A stretch of 64,000 bases of DNA from Cladocopium goreaui (Eukaryota; Sar; Dinophyceae; Suessiales; Symbiodiniaceae): the NCBI GenBank assembly GCA_947184155.2, contig CAMXCT020006564.1:213501-277500 (forward strand). Reading direction: 5' to 3'. Shown here in pieces: positions 1 through 10,097 of the stretch (positions are counted from its first letter, which is position 1; the number at the start of each line of letters is the position of its first letter). Position numbers and translations under genes: made by a program. The notes beneath the pieces were generated by a model. The model had not been told where the DNA came from. It saw nothing but the letters and a program-made list of their open reading frames with translations, and made no database searches.

Positions 1-412
1 AGGTACCTTCGTCGAAGCCCCCTTAAGGTACCTTCGAAGGCTTCGAAGCCCCCTTAAGATACCTTCGAAGCCTTCGAAGCCCCCTTAAGGTACCTTAAGG
101 GGGCTTCGGTTCCTCGTTCCCCCCCCCCCCCGTCCCCCCCTTCGGCAAAGGCTCAAGGTTCCCTTCGTCGAAGCACCGTTAAGGTACCTTCGAAGGCTTC
201 AAAGCCCCCTTAAGATACCTTCGAAGCCTTCGAAGCCCCCCTTAAGGTACCTTAAGGCCCCCTTAAGGTAGCTTAAGGGCTTCGGTACCCCCCCCTCCTC
301 ATCCGTACCCCCTTCGGCAAAGGCTTGAGGTACCTTCGAAGTCTTCGGCGAAGACCCCTTAAGGTACCTTCGAAGGCTTCGAAGCCGCCTTAAGGTACGT
401 TCGTCGAAGGCA
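1..412. repeat. Palindromic KpnI-type satellite, left block
   Basis: The block is built from self-complementary words such as AAGGTACCTT and CTTCGAAG, joined by CCCCCTTAAG and short C-runs. Units vary in order, so this is a higher-order foldback satellite rather than a simple tandem array. Positions 1-150 recur almost exactly at about 2103-2252. No coding signal is seen. Confidence 0.85.
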
Positions 413-1800
413 TGATCTAAAATCTAATTCGCTTGCCTTCCACAATGCCATGATCTAAAATCTAACTCTTTATTTAAACTTCCACCCCCTTCTTGCCTTC
501 CACAGTGCCATGATCTAAATTCTAACTCTATTAAAATTTTCCCCGCTTTGCCTTCCACAATGCCATGATCTAAAATCGAACTCTTTATTTAAACTTCTCC
601 CCTTGCCTTCCACAAATGCCATGATCTAAATTCCAACTCTTTATTTACACTTCCTCCCCTGCCTTCCACAATGCCATGATCCAAAGTCAAACTCTTTATT
701 TAAACTTCCCTCCGCTTGCCTTCCAATGCCATGATCTAAAATTCAACTCTTGTTTTTAAAACTTGAATCTAAAATCTGACTTTTTATGAACTTCCGCCTC
801 TCTTGCCTTCCGCAATGCCATGATCTAAAATCTACTGTTTATTTATAGTTCCACTCTTGCCTTCCACAATGGTATGATCTAAAATCGAACTCTTCAAAAT
901 TTCCTTCCTGTCTTCCACCATGCCATGGTCTAAAATCTAACTTAAACTTCCCCCCGCTTGCCTTCCACAATGCCATGATGTAAATTCCAACTCTTTGTTT
1001 AAATTTCATCCCCGTGCCTTCCACAATGCCATGATCTAAAATCTAACTCTTTATTTAAACTTCCCTCCTTGCCTTCCACAATGCCATGATCTAAATTCTA
1101 ACTCTTTATTTCAACTTCCCCCCGCTTGCCTTCCACAATGCCATGATCTAAATTCCAACTCTTTATTTGAACTTCCCTCCCTGCCTTCCACATGGCATGA
1201 AGTAAAATCTAACTCTTTATTTGCACTTCCTCCCCTGCTTTCCACAATGCCATGATCTAAATTCCAACTCTTTATTTACACTTCGCCCTCTTGCCTTCCA
1301 CAATGCCATGGTCTAAAATCCAACTCTTGTTTTTAAACTTTGATCTAAAATCTGACTTTTTATGAACTTCCCCCTCCCTTGCCTTCCACAACGCCATGAT
1401 CTAAAATCTAACTCTTTGTTTATAGTTCCACTCTTGCCTTTCCACAATGGCATGATCTAAAATCGAACTCTTCAGTTCCCCCCTTGCCTTCCACAATGCC
1501 TGATCTAAATTCCAACTCTTTATTTAAATTTCCCCCTTGCCTTCCACCATGCCATGGTCTAAAATCTAACTTAAAACTTCCCCCCGCTTGCCTTCCACAA
1601 TGCCATGATCTAAATTCCAACTCTTTGTTTCAATTTCATCCCCCTGCCTTCCACAATGCCATGATCTAAAATCTAACTCTTTATTTAAACTTCCCCCTCC
1701 TTGCCTTCGACAATGCCATGATCTAAATTCTAACTTTTATTTAAACTTCCCCCCTTGCCTTCCACAATACCATGATCTGAAATCTAATTCTCTTGCCTTC
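413..1800. repeat. Minisatellite of about 54 bp, roughly 24 copies
   Basis: Each unit contains GCCTTCCACAATGCCATGAT, then CTAAAATCTAACTCTTTATT and a C-rich spacer. Units differ by point changes and small indels, with some shortened copies (for example near 770 and 1340). Short ORFs on both strands are translations of the repeat and are not genes. Confidence 0.9.
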
Positions 1801-2315
1801 CACACGACTGCCCCCAGGCAGTCGGTGAGAGGCCCTTCAGGAAGGTACCTTAAGGGGGGAGCTTGAGAAATTGAATTTGAAGGTCCGTTGAGGAAGGCTT
1901 CGAAGCCCCCTTAAGGTGCCTTCGAAGCCTTCGAAGCTCCCTTAAGGTACCTTCAAAGGCTTCAGCCAAGGCTTCAACGCTCGAAGCCACCTTAAGGTAC
2001 CTTAAGGGAGCTTCGAAGGCTTCGAAGGCACCTTAAGGGGGCTTCGAAGAATTCGTCCAAGCCCGCTTAAGATACCTTCGAAGTCTTCGGCGAAGACCCC
2101 TTAAGGTACCTTCGTCGAAGCCCCCTTAAGGTACCTTCGAAGGCTTCGAAGCCCCCTTAAGATACCTTCGAAGCCTTCGAAGCCCCCTTAAGGTACCTTA
2201 AGGGGGCTTCGGTTCCTCGTTCCCCCCCCCCCCCCGTCCCCCCTTCGGCAAAGGCTTAAGGTACCTTCGAAGGGGGCTTAAGGTACCTTCGCCGAAGGGT
2301 GCTCCACGACTGCCC
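1801..2315. repeat. Palindromic satellite, right block
   Basis: The same word set as positions 1-412 resumes here, including a near-identical copy of 1-150 at 2103-2252. A short non-satellite stretch (CACGACTGCCCC) occurs at about 1803 and again, slightly changed, at about 2306. The block stops immediately before the copia Gag reading frame, so it marks the truncated 5' edge of that element. Confidence 0.8.
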
Positions 2316-2323
2316 CTCTTAAG

Positions 2324-3199
2324 ATGACGCAAGGTTTGGACCCTATGCAGGTGCTGAGGTTGAGACAGGCATTAGGAGAGCAAGTGAACCAAGTGAGGGG
2401 TGTGCCTGAGTTGTTTGGTCAAAGGGATGGTATGTTCCCAAATGGATATAATCCAATGCACGTAGGAACCAATGGGGATAGCACGTTAGACGTTTTTGCA
2501 CGCTCAGAAAAATGGATAGGTAACCCACCAACACCCGAGACAGCAAAATGGAGCAACAGAGATCTCGAAATCTTGGGGTGGTCAACCTACATCGGAGATT
2601 TAGTGGCGTGGTCTATGCAAGCATCCCTGGAGTTCGGTTCAGAGATAGAGCAGGCGTGCAGATGGCCAGCAGCTTTGCAATGGCAAGAATTGAGTCCTGC
2701 ACAGCGAGCTAGAAGCAGGAGACTGATGGCAATTTTGAAAGCTGCTTTCAATGGACACCCTCGGACTGTGACGTTAATTAATGCCTACTCAGAAGGGGGC
2801 CACCTGTTGAGTTCAGATGTTGGAGTAAACCCTGATTTGCAGAGTTCAAATGGGTTTGAATTGATAAGACAACTCACCATGGAATACAGCTTGAGAACCC
2901 GCAGTGAAGCATTGAGTTTTCGCACGGCCCTTGCGCATAAGAGTTTCAGTTTGCATGCCAGTGAGACAAGCCCAAGCACTGTTGTGACGGACACCATCCG
3001 GAAGATCGACTATGAGAATGCACGCTATGGCAAGCTCTTGGGTACTCTTGCAAGTTCAATTGATGCCACTGGGCTGCAAGTTGCAGAGGCAGACTTAGTT
3101 GCAGTGTTGTTGAGGTCACTGCCTGAAAGTGTCAGAACGTTTTGTCTGCATCATACCAGTGGGGAGACGTACCAAAGTTTTAGAGCTGCAGCGTTGTGA
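2324..3199 (+). CDS. gag: Copia Gag, N-terminal capsid-like part
   Basis: This 291-residue reading frame is the structural part of a copia-type Gag and would form the RNA-packaging particle. It is helical and rich in charged residues, with no cysteine knuckle of its own; the knuckles lie in the next frame. The true N-terminus is uncertain because the frame starts within a few bases of the satellite junction and may be internal to the original Gag. It ends at a TGA where the bases TG appear duplicated (around 3193-3197), and the same protein evidently continues in the 3196 frame. A degraded relative of residues ~130-190 is present at 48.8-49.2 kb. The family is judged from position and context; the capsid fold itself was not verified. 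Confidence 0.75.
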   Translation: MTQGLDPMQVLRLRQALGEQVNQVRGVPELFGQRDGMFPNGYNPMHVGTNGDSTLDVFARSEKWIGNPPTPETAKWSNRDLEILGWSTYIGDLVAWSMQASLEFGSEIEQACRWPAALQWQELSPAQRARSRRLMAILKAAFNGHPRTVTLINAYSEGGHLLSSDVGVNPDLQSSNGFELIRQLTMEYSLRTRSEALSFRTALAHKSFSLHASETSPSTVVTDTIRKIDYENARYGKLLGTLASSIDATGLQVAEADLVAVLLRSLPESVRTFCLHHTSGETYQSFRAAAL

Positions 3200-6100
3200 G
3201 ATGGGAACAGCAACAAAGGGCTTTTGCAGAATTCCAACCCAAGAAACAGTTGTACCAGCTAGGGAATGAGTCTGAAGGTGCAGCGGAGTACTATGACATG
3301 ACAACTAGCGATGGTAATGGGGATTGGAATTTGGATGCAGTAGGAAACTCAGGGCATAGGTGCACGAAATGCGGGAGTAGGAAGCATGGTGCAAGCATGT
3401 GTGATGCTGATTTGACAAAAGTGCGTTGTTTCAAGTGCCAGAAATTTGGTCACATCTCGGCCAACTGCCCAGACAAGAGTGTAAAGGGCAAGGGCGACGG
3501 GAAAGGGGTGATCAAAGGCAAAGGAAAGACAAAAGGAAAGAGCAAAGGCAAGGCAAAAGGTAAAGGTTTTGGAAAGAAAGGAAAAATGAATGAACTCGGT
3601 TATGCAGAAGAAACCGATGGTATGGATGAATGGTATCAAGATGATGGGTCATGGTGGAGTGACCAGACGTGGCTGCAAGCGTCACAGGTGTGGAATGGAA
3701 CCTGGAGTGACTGGAATGAGGGTTGGACAGCTGACTGGACTGACGGACAATGGACAGAGGATTGGACCTGGACTGGTCAAGAATCCCAGCAAGAATATGC
3801 AAGCAGTAGTCAGCGACCCGAGAACAGTGAAATTCAGTCATTGGTTTTGAGCCCCTTAATTGGAAGAATTTTTGGGGAAATTTCCACAGGTTTAGTTTTG
3901 CAAGAGGCAATGGATGAGCTTGGCAGCAGTAACAGTCATAGCTCTTGGGGAGATAGTGTTTGCGTGGTTTCTGCCATTGGTTTGTCATGTCCTTTTAATG
4001 TAGGGCCACCTATGTGCCAATGTGACAACTGTGAGTTTCAGGATTGGCAGTTAGGAAGAGCGATGGACAGACACCAACAGATGTTGCAGAAGATGACACA
4101 TCTTTTCGAGAGTTTGCCACCGTTTTCAGAAATTTTGCCTGCACAGTTTTTTGATGATCCAGAACTCGTTTTTACTGAAACAGATGCATGTTCAGTTGTT
4201 TTTGATCAACCTGGGAATTTGGGAGATGAAATTGATTTTAGCAGCAGTGATGAAGACAGTGACGAACGCCACTGTTTGTGGGATCTCAACTTTGGCTGGT
4301 TTGGTTGTGGTGCAGGAACTGAGGACTCAGGATTCCTCTGCGGACTTCTTCAACAAGAATCCAGTTGCACGACACCTCCAAATCTGCATGAACCATGGTT
4401 TTTGGGTTTGCAAGGCGAAGGTTCCACAGGTGATGCTGCAGAGTTTTCCCAAGGGTTGGTTTCCGATGTCAACAGCAGAGTTGTTTTAAACAGAACTGCA
4501 ACCTCAACGTTTTTGAATGTGCATGACACTGTTTCAGTTTCGCATGAACTCCGTAGGTACATGCCAGTTTTGGATCCACTTTTGTCAGAATTCTGGAATG
4601 ATGGACAGTCAGAGTTTTGGTGGTTACTGGATTCAGGTGCATCTGCCACTGTCATGGCAACTTCTTCCGTGAGTGCATATGGTGCATGGGTAGCTGACAT
4701 GAAACATGAGCAATTTCGTGCTGCCAATGGAAGTAAGGTTGACATCGACGGTACTGCAACAATCACTGTTTGGGTCGGTTTTCGCACTGGTAGAGACAAG
4801 GATTGGGTACCTGACTACAAATCTGCCAAGTTGAAATGTTTGGTAGGTGGAATTAGTCACAACATCATGTCTACGACGACGTTGTGTGAATGTGGTTGGG
4901 AATTCAATCAAGGACCTGATGGGTTTCATGTCAAAGATGTGAAAACTGGTAGGACAGTTGAGGGTTGCATTTACTATGCAGGGTGCCCATGGATCAAATT
5001 AGAACCAGCATGGTCTTCAGAATCCCAATTGACTGTTTCCAAGGGTTTGGAACTTCCTCATCCTATTCCAGAAATTTTTGCTGCAAGTAGCAACAGTTTA
5101 AATCCACTTTCACGTGCGGCTGCATCTGACTTAGAGCGACATCGTCTTCAAGGACACGTTCCGTATGACCCCAGGTGCACGATCTGTGCGCGTGGGAAAT
5201 CTACCTTTCATCACAGAAGGAGAAAGGAGGGTTCGTTGGAGACTGAGGTCCAGGCGGACTTTGCATTCTTAACGACACGTGGAGAAGTTGTGAATGAAGA
5301 GTTAGAGAATACCATTAAAATCTTAGTCCTTACGGAATTAGCTACTAACTGCATAGGATTCGTAGTTACAACAGCCACTGATGCAAGGAAGGTCAAAAGC
5401 CAGGTCTGCAAATGGTTAGACCACTTTGGGTTATCATCTTCAACAAGTTCAGTGGTGTTGCATACGGATGCAGAAAGAGCGGTTTCAGAACTGGTAGGGA
5501 CAAGTTCGGAGAAGTACACATTCATGGTGCGTCGTGCACGCCCTCAGCAACACCAATCCAATGGTGGAGCCGAGCGAGCAGTCAGAAGGTTGAAGGAGTC
5601 GTTGGCTGTTCTTCGAGCTGAGATGAACGATGGCGGTGCTGATGTGAACTTTTCTGCACGTGGTTTGTCAGATGTTTGCACGTATATTGCATTGAGTCAC
5701 AATCATTTTTCAAATGCACATGGGTCAGATTTTTCACCTCTTGAATACTCAACGCAACGGAAGTTATCCAAACCAAGTTTTGCAATGTTCGGTTCCACAG
5801 TGTTAGCTGAATTGCCAGACAGTCTTCGTGCACAGTCACCAAACGAAACGAGAAGCATTGAAGCATGTTTTGTGCATTCAGGTTTAGACACAGGTCCTGT
5901 TGTTCAGGGTGCATTGCGAATTGATGGAGAGTTGGTTTTGAAACGTTTTGTTGCAAGGAATGTGAGACCAATCACACCCATTGCATGGAAACACATGATA
6001 GGTGACCAACTGTTTGTGGAAGTTGAAGGTGCAGATGTTCAAGTTGCGGAGAGTCAAGATGTGCATATGCAAGCGCCTCCAAACGCGCCCCCAGCAGCAA

Positions 6101-6525
6101 TTGCACCAACACCTGCACGGTCAGTAGGTGATAGGCCCCCACTTGAACCACCGCGACAACCGCGCGATGCACGTGATGATATCGTTGAATACCCAGATGG
6201 AGCCCCCAGTGAACTTGTTAGGGAAATGAAGGAACCTGACAACACTGCGAGGCCAATGCCAAAGAAGCGACCAAGTGAAACTCCTGTGCCAAAACGTTCC
6301 ACTGGTATCAAAATTGCCCATCAACCACCTTTGCCAACACCGGCAACAGCGAAAGCAGAACCAAAGACACCCGCTGTTGTGTCTAAGTCACCCTCAGTTG
6401 TCCCAACATCGCCTGCAACTTCACCAGCGGACTCTATACCCGAACTCCCAGCATGTGACTCTGCCCCTGGAATTCGGCACAATGCCGACTGCAAGCGGAG
6501 AAGAGCGGTGACTCTGGAATGGTAG
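3196..6525 (+). CDS. gag-pol: Copia Gag zinc knuckles, protease and integrase
   Basis: Two CX2CX4HX4C knuckles bind nucleic acid (C56-C69 and C78-C91). They are followed by a Lys/Gly-rich tract (~100-130) and a Trp-rich acidic linker (~140-200). The aspartic protease active site is LLDSGAS with D479. The integrase has an HH-CC zinc site (H649, H654, C661, C664) and a DD35E core with D688, D758 and E793 in the context NGGAERAV. The C-terminal ~180 residues are Pro-rich and low-complexity. The frame is joined to Gag by a two-base frameshift lesion and ends at a TAG inside a short tandem duplication, after which the polyprotein resumes in another frame. All catalytic residues are intact, so the inactivation looks recent. 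Confidence 0.9.
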   Translation: MRWEQQQRAFAEFQPKKQLYQLGNESEGAAEYYDMTTSDGNGDWNLDAVGNSGHRCTKCGSRKHGASMCDADLTKVRCFKCQKFGHISANCPDKSVKGKGDGKGVIKGKGKTKGKSKGKAKGKGFGKKGKMNELGYAEETDGMDEWYQDDGSWWSDQTWLQASQVWNGTWSDWNEGWTADWTDGQWTEDWTWTGQESQQEYASSSQRPENSEIQSLVLSPLIGRIFGEISTGLVLQEAMDELGSSNSHSSWGDSVCVVSAIGLSCPFNVGPPMCQCDNCEFQDWQLGRAMDRHQQMLQKMTHLFESLPPFSEILPAQFFDDPELVFTETDACSVVFDQPGNLGDEIDFSSSDEDSDERHCLWDLNFGWFGCGAGTEDSGFLCGLLQQESSCTTPPNLHEPWFLGLQGEGSTGDAAEFSQGLVSDVNSRVVLNRTATSTFLNVHDTVSVSHELRRYMPVLDPLLSEFWNDGQSEFWWLLDSGASATVMATSSVSAYGAWVADMKHEQFRAANGSKVDIDGTATITVWVGFRTGRDKDWVPDYKSAKLKCLVGGISHNIMSTTTLCECGWEFNQGPDGFHVKDVKTGRTVEGCIYYAGCPWIKLEPAWSSESQLTVSKGLELPHPIPEIFAASSNSLNPLSRAAASDLERHRLQGHVPYDPRCTICARGKSTFHHRRRKEGSLETEVQADFAFLTTRGEVVNEELENTIKILVLTELATNCIGFVVTTATDARKVKSQVCKWLDHFGLSSSTSSVVLHTDAERAVSELVGTSSEKYTFMVRRARPQQHQSNGGAERAVRRLKESLAVLRAEMNDGGADVNFSARGLSDVCTYIALSHNHFSNAHGSDFSPLEYSTQRKLSKPSFAMFGSTVLAELPDSLRAQSPNETRSIEACFVHSGLDTGPVVQGALRIDGELVLKRFVARNVRPITPIAWKHMIGDQLFVEVEGADVQVAESQDVHMQAPPNAPPAAIAPTPARSVGDRPPLEPPRQPRDARDDIVEYPDGAPSELVREMKEPDNTARPMPKKRPSETPVPKRSTGIKIAHQPPLPTPATAKAEPKTPAVVSKSPSVVPTSPATSPADSIPELPACDSAPGIRHNADCKRRRAVTLEW

Positions 6526-6568
6526 CCCCTGGAATTCGGCACAATGACTGCAAGCGGAGAAGAGCGGC
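6464..6568 (+). repeat. Tandem duplication of about 60 bp that breaks the polyprotein
   Basis: The word CCCCTGGAATTCGGCACAAT and the following ACTGCAAGCGGAGAAGAGCG occur at 6464-6508 and again at 6527-6568, differing by a 3-base gap. The peptide APGIRHN..DCKRRRA is thus present twice in two different frames. The duplication introduces the 6525 stop and shifts the reading frame. Confidence 0.85.
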
Positions 6569-7457
6569 ATTTGATGCTGAGAATTCACCAAATGTTGCAG
6601 TGGGTAGTCCAGAGAGTGTTGAGGTGAGTAGGGAAAGGTTGCAAGTGCATTTTGAGGATATGGAGGTTGATACTGAGCAAGACCCAGCTCCGGCTGGCGG
6701 TACGACAGAAGGTCAGGTTGAGATGGATGTGGAAGAGACTGGAGGAACTAAAAGAGAAGCTGAGCAACCAGTAGAAGAATTAGAAGCAGAGATGGAGCGT
6801 GAGAGAGCCTCCGGGCAACCCATGACTCTCGATTTGCTTTTAATGGATGATGCATGTCAATCAGTGGGACCAGTCTTGTGGAGCCTGGAAGCTGGACCAG
6901 AGCGGGCAGTTGCAACAAGCCCCGAGTTGTTTGATGATGAGTTGAATTCAATCAAGTTCATGCCAGAACGTGACCATACTTGCGTGAAGGTGAAGCTAGG
7001 TGGTACTAATGTTTTGGTGTGGAAGCCCGATGAGGTGATTGATGACAGCTCGTTAATGCAACTTAATGCTGATTTAGGCTTTGAAGGCATGAAGGAAGAG
7101 ATTGCTAATTTGGAGAAATGTGGAGCGGGAAAGGTGATAGGCCAAGCAGAGGTTGATGCATTGAAGAAGAAGAACCCAAACATGCGTGTGATCCCAAGCC
7201 GTTGGGTGTCAGCATACAAGAGTGAGACAAGGGTCAGAGTTAGGATCGTAGCCAAAGACATCAACAAAGGTGTCTCTGCACGAAAATTGGAATTTCTAGC
7301 CCCACTCCAAGCATTGAGGGCTTGCATTTCGTGTTGTCACTGGCTTCGAGACGAGCTCTACGACTTAAAGGTCTTGATGTCTCACACGCATTCATGCATT
7401 CTCCTCTACCTCGTGGTCTTGTCATCGTCCTCAAGCTACCGTTATCTGTCTCTATGA
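6519..7457 (+). CDS. pol: Copia polyprotein linker and start of reverse transcriptase
   Basis: Residues 1-150 are an acidic, low-complexity linker. From about residue 205 the copia RT start is recognisable: a lysine-rich segment, a V-I-P-S-R-W motif, then RVRIVAKD, the region in which copia RTs carry the KAR(L/W)VA-type signature. The useful frame ends near 7318, where a one-base shift moves the coding sequence into the 7322 frame. The residues after about 268 are out-of-frame read-through. Confidence 0.75.
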   Translation: MVAPGIRHNDCKRRRAAFDAENSPNVAVGSPESVEVSRERLQVHFEDMEVDTEQDPAPAGGTTEGQVEMDVEETGGTKREAEQPVEELEAEMERERASGQPMTLDLLLMDDACQSVGPVLWSLEAGPERAVATSPELFDDELNSIKFMPERDHTCVKVKLGGTNVLVWKPDEVIDDSSLMQLNADLGFEGMKEEIANLEKCGAGKVIGQAEVDALKKKNPNMRVIPSRWVSAYKSETRVRVRIVAKDINKGVSARKLEFLAPLQALRACISCCHWLRDELYDLKVLMSHTHSCILLYLVVLSSSSSYRYLSL

Positions 7458-9391
7458 TGGATGGTTCTCCTGCATATCTCTTGCTCTACAAAGCGCTGAA
7501 TGGTCTTCGAGATGCGTCACTGCATTGGTTGAATTTGCTCAGTGACTCCATTCGAGGAGTTGGCTTTGTTTCGGATGAAGTTGAACCTTGCATTTACCAG
7601 GGTATTGTGCATGGAGAAACTGCATTGTTGGTAGCCTATGTTGATGATCTTCTTCTTTGTTGTCAAACTGCACGTAGTGAGAAGCTGGTTGAGAAAGCAA
7701 TTGGGAAAGCAGTCCCGCTGAAAGAGACTGGCGTAATCCTACCCGCCGAGCAAGGTGGAGGTGCACTGACTTTTATTGGGAGAAGAATTCAACGAGGAGC
7801 AACGGATGATTCATTGTCAATTGGTGTTGACCCGAAGTTTCTGGATACAACCTTTGTGGAATTCAGTGTGAACAAGGGATCTAACACCGTGCCTGATGTT
7901 GCAGCAGTGCTTGAAAGAGCCTTGACGGACAAAAGCATGCAACAGCCGTTGTCGGCTGCAGCGTACTCAAGGTTTCGGAGGGCACTTGGGAAGCTGCTAT
8001 GGATGGCACAGTCACGGCATGATCTGAAATTGTTTCTTAGCCTGATAGGCTCACAGCAAGCTGCTCCTACGCATGGTACTGAAATGGCAATCAAAGCTTT
8101 GCTACGTTTTTTGCATGGAGATGTGGGAACTTGTCTGCGGCTTCCATCGCCGAAGTATGAGGAACTTATGATTGGAGCTGCACGACATTGCATTCTGCAT
8201 TCTTTTTCAGATGCTTCCTTTGCACCATATAGATTCAATGGCAGAAAGGGGATTACAGGTGGTGTGGTTTTCTGCGAAGGTGGACTTGTGCGATCCATTG
8301 CACGCCAACAACAGTCAGTTTCACTTTCGTCTTGCGAAGCCGAGCTCTATGCACTGCAAGCTGTATCTCAAGAAAGTGTGGCTTTCAGCCAATTCTGTCA
8401 GAGGGTCTATGTTGGTTTGGGAGAGATGCAACCGAAGAGTGTGCCAAAGATTTTGCTCGAATCTGATAGCTCTTCTGCATTGCAATTGCTTGTTGGTCAG
8501 GATATTCCGAAGAGAAGCAGGCATGTGGAGATTCGTTTGGCATGGATGAAATCCAAAATGGCTTCTGGAGAACTCGAGATCGAGCACCGAGCAGGGACTG
8601 AGAATGTGGCTGACCTGTTTACAAAGTGCTTGAGCACGAAAGACTTCCTACGCCATCGTGCAAGCTTGGATTTTGAGGCTGTGGAAGTACCTGCCAGGGA
8701 TCTTCGGTCAGTCAACGACCTTCTGCTGATCAATGATGTTGTGTCCAACAAACAGGAGATTGCATTTGTGGAGGTGTGCTGTGGCACGAATTCAGCTCTT
8801 CGTGATGCATGTCGAGTTGCTCGAATGCCCTATGTTGGAGTTGTGAAAGAGGTTGAGACCGACGCAATGTTTGCACGAGTGAAACAGTTTGTAGAGGTCC
8901 AAGCTCAACTTGGGTATCGCTGGATTCATGTGCATGCCTCTACGCCATGTAGCTCAGGCTCACCGTTGAAGAATTTTGGAAGTGGAAGTTTGAGTGAAGC
9001 CGATGTTGCGTGGGAAGGTATCATGAAAGCTGTGCCTAAGTATTTGACTCTGGGGAATTCGAGATCATTTGAACTCCCAAGGAACAATAACATTTGGAAG
9101 AGAGATGAAACCAAGCATGTTTTGAAGCACTGTGGTTTAGAATTTGAATCGGAAGTGTTTCTTTGCCAAACCGGATGCAAAGCTGACAACGGTTTGCCTG
9201 TTGGAAAATGCTTCATTTTTCGAAGCTCGTTTTCAGGTTTTTGCAATGTTTTGACCAAACGTTTTGGATCGTGCACATGTGAAAAGCATGCTGGCGTAAT
9301 GGATGTCAACTGGGTCCGAACAGGATCCTATACCAAGGAACTTGCTAAGGGAATCTTAGCAGCCGTCAGAGCTGCGCGCCGAGCAGCATGA
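7322..9391 (+). CDS. pol: Copia reverse transcriptase and RNase H with methyltransferase-like tail
   Basis: RT begins with the LDVSHAFMHSPLP motif, the copia D-x-x-x-A-F block, and has the catalytic YVDD at residues 106-109. RNase H carries the FSDAS, SCEAELYAL, LLESDSSSA and RSRHVEIR motifs, ending with ENVADLFTK, the usual copia terminus. About 230 extra residues follow. They contain FVEVCCGTNSAL (~482-493), like a class I methyltransferase glycine loop, and STPCSSGSPL (S540-L549), like the Pro-Cys catalytic motif of cytosine methyltransferases. After these come an SFELP-x4-W segment and a Cys/His cluster (CQTGC, CTCEKH). This tail is shared with the minus-strand fragment at 12.66-13.09 kb. 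Whether it methylates anything is not shown. The first residue given is a TTG; the frame really continues from the 6519 ORF through a frameshift. Confidence 0.88.
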   Translation: MHFVLSLASRRALRLKGLDVSHAFMHSPLPRGLVIVLKLPLSVSMMDGSPAYLLLYKALNGLRDASLHWLNLLSDSIRGVGFVSDEVEPCIYQGIVHGETALLVAYVDDLLLCCQTARSEKLVEKAIGKAVPLKETGVILPAEQGGGALTFIGRRIQRGATDDSLSIGVDPKFLDTTFVEFSVNKGSNTVPDVAAVLERALTDKSMQQPLSAAAYSRFRRALGKLLWMAQSRHDLKLFLSLIGSQQAAPTHGTEMAIKALLRFLHGDVGTCLRLPSPKYEELMIGAARHCILHSFSDASFAPYRFNGRKGITGGVVFCEGGLVRSIARQQQSVSLSSCEAELYALQAVSQESVAFSQFCQRVYVGLGEMQPKSVPKILLESDSSSALQLLVGQDIPKRSRHVEIRLAWMKSKMASGELEIEHRAGTENVADLFTKCLSTKDFLRHRASLDFEAVEVPARDLRSVNDLLLINDVVSNKQEIAFVEVCCGTNSALRDACRVARMPYVGVVKEVETDAMFARVKQFVEVQAQLGYRWIHVHASTPCSSGSPLKNFGSGSLSEADVAWEGIMKAVPKYLTLGNSRSFELPRNNNIWKRDETKHVLKHCGLEFESEVFLCQTGCKADNGLPVGKCFIFRSSFSGFCNVLTKRFGSCTCEKHAGVMDVNWVRTGSYTKELAKGILAAVRAARRAA

Positions 9392-9498
9392 CTTTTCAGA
9401 CAAAGAGCCAAGGCATGAACTTCCATAGGAATTCATGCAAAACAAACGAAACAGAAGTTTTTTTTTGGCATGTCCTGTCTCCGGACAGCGCACAGTTT

Positions 9499-9512
9499 AA
9501 GAGGGGGACAGG
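9499..9512 (+). other. Polypurine tract of the copia element
   Basis: AAGAGGGGGACAGG lies about 110 bases after the pol stop. A purine run here would prime plus-strand synthesis, and the 3' LTR should begin just after it (TATGCTGG or TGCTGG). Confidence 0.7.
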
Positions 9513-10080
9513 TATGCTGGAGATGTTTTCTAGATTTGTAACTGTAGGTTTGGGAATGTTTGCACGTTTTTGCATGTTATTTTTCAAACCTGCATGGAAC
9601 AACTTTATTTGCGTTTTTGGCATGTGCTTTATTTCAACCAAATTTAAACAAACAAGACAAACGGCAGTTGATGTGAAGCACGGCAGTCTTGTGGAACACT
9701 GCAGTTGATGTCAAACGCAAACAAGACAGACGGCAGTTGATGTGAAGCACAGTCTTTTGGGAGTGCATGTCGTTTGAGAGTTTTTTTTTTATGTTCACTT
9801 GATGTGGAACAAACAAAACAGACGGCAGTTGATGTAAAACACAGCAGTCTTGTGAAGCACAGAACAGTTGATGTTAATTTTGGTTTTGCGTTCAAGCACG
9901 GAGAGGGAATTCACTGCAAAGATGTCACAACACATGTTCTGACGCGCGACATCAAAGATGTCTGAAAGGAAAACTTCAGGTGACACGACAGTTGAAACCT
10001 CTCAGGTTCAGTGCTTGGCCGGACTCTTTTCTTTTTCGGGTGTGTGTGAGGGTTGAAACAGTTTCAGTAATTAATCGCCT
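9513..10080 (+). repeat. Probable 3' LTR with internal short repeats
   Basis: This gene-free interval after the polypurine tract contains three or four imperfect copies (about 9650-9870) of ACGGCAGTTGATGTGAAGCA with CAGTCTTGTG spacers. LTR identity is inferred from position only, because no second LTR is present for comparison and the right end is approximate. Confidence 0.5.
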
Positions 10081-10097
10081 AATTGCGCCTTAGAGCC

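Larger units (their letters stand above)
2324..10080 (+). mobile_element. Ty1/copia LTR retrotransposon, 5'-truncated and frameshifted
   Basis: The order Gag, CCHC knuckles, protease, integrase, reverse transcriptase, RNase H is copia (integrase before RT). No 5' LTR, primer-binding site or leader is present: the satellite abuts the Gag frame. The 3' end has a polypurine tract at 9499-9512, followed by an AT-rich, gene-free stretch consistent with a 3' LTR; its far end cannot be fixed without a second LTR copy. At least three lesions break the polyprotein: near 3195, at 6464-6568 and near 7318. This copy is therefore not autonomous. The right boundary is approximate. Confidence 0.85.

Noticed and set aside
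6464-6568. GAATTCGGCAC word resembling a cDNA-library EcoRI adapter
   Set aside because: The usual adapter continues ACGAG; here it is CACAATG, it occurs twice inside a biological duplication, and the flanks are genuine copia sequence. Contamination is not supported.
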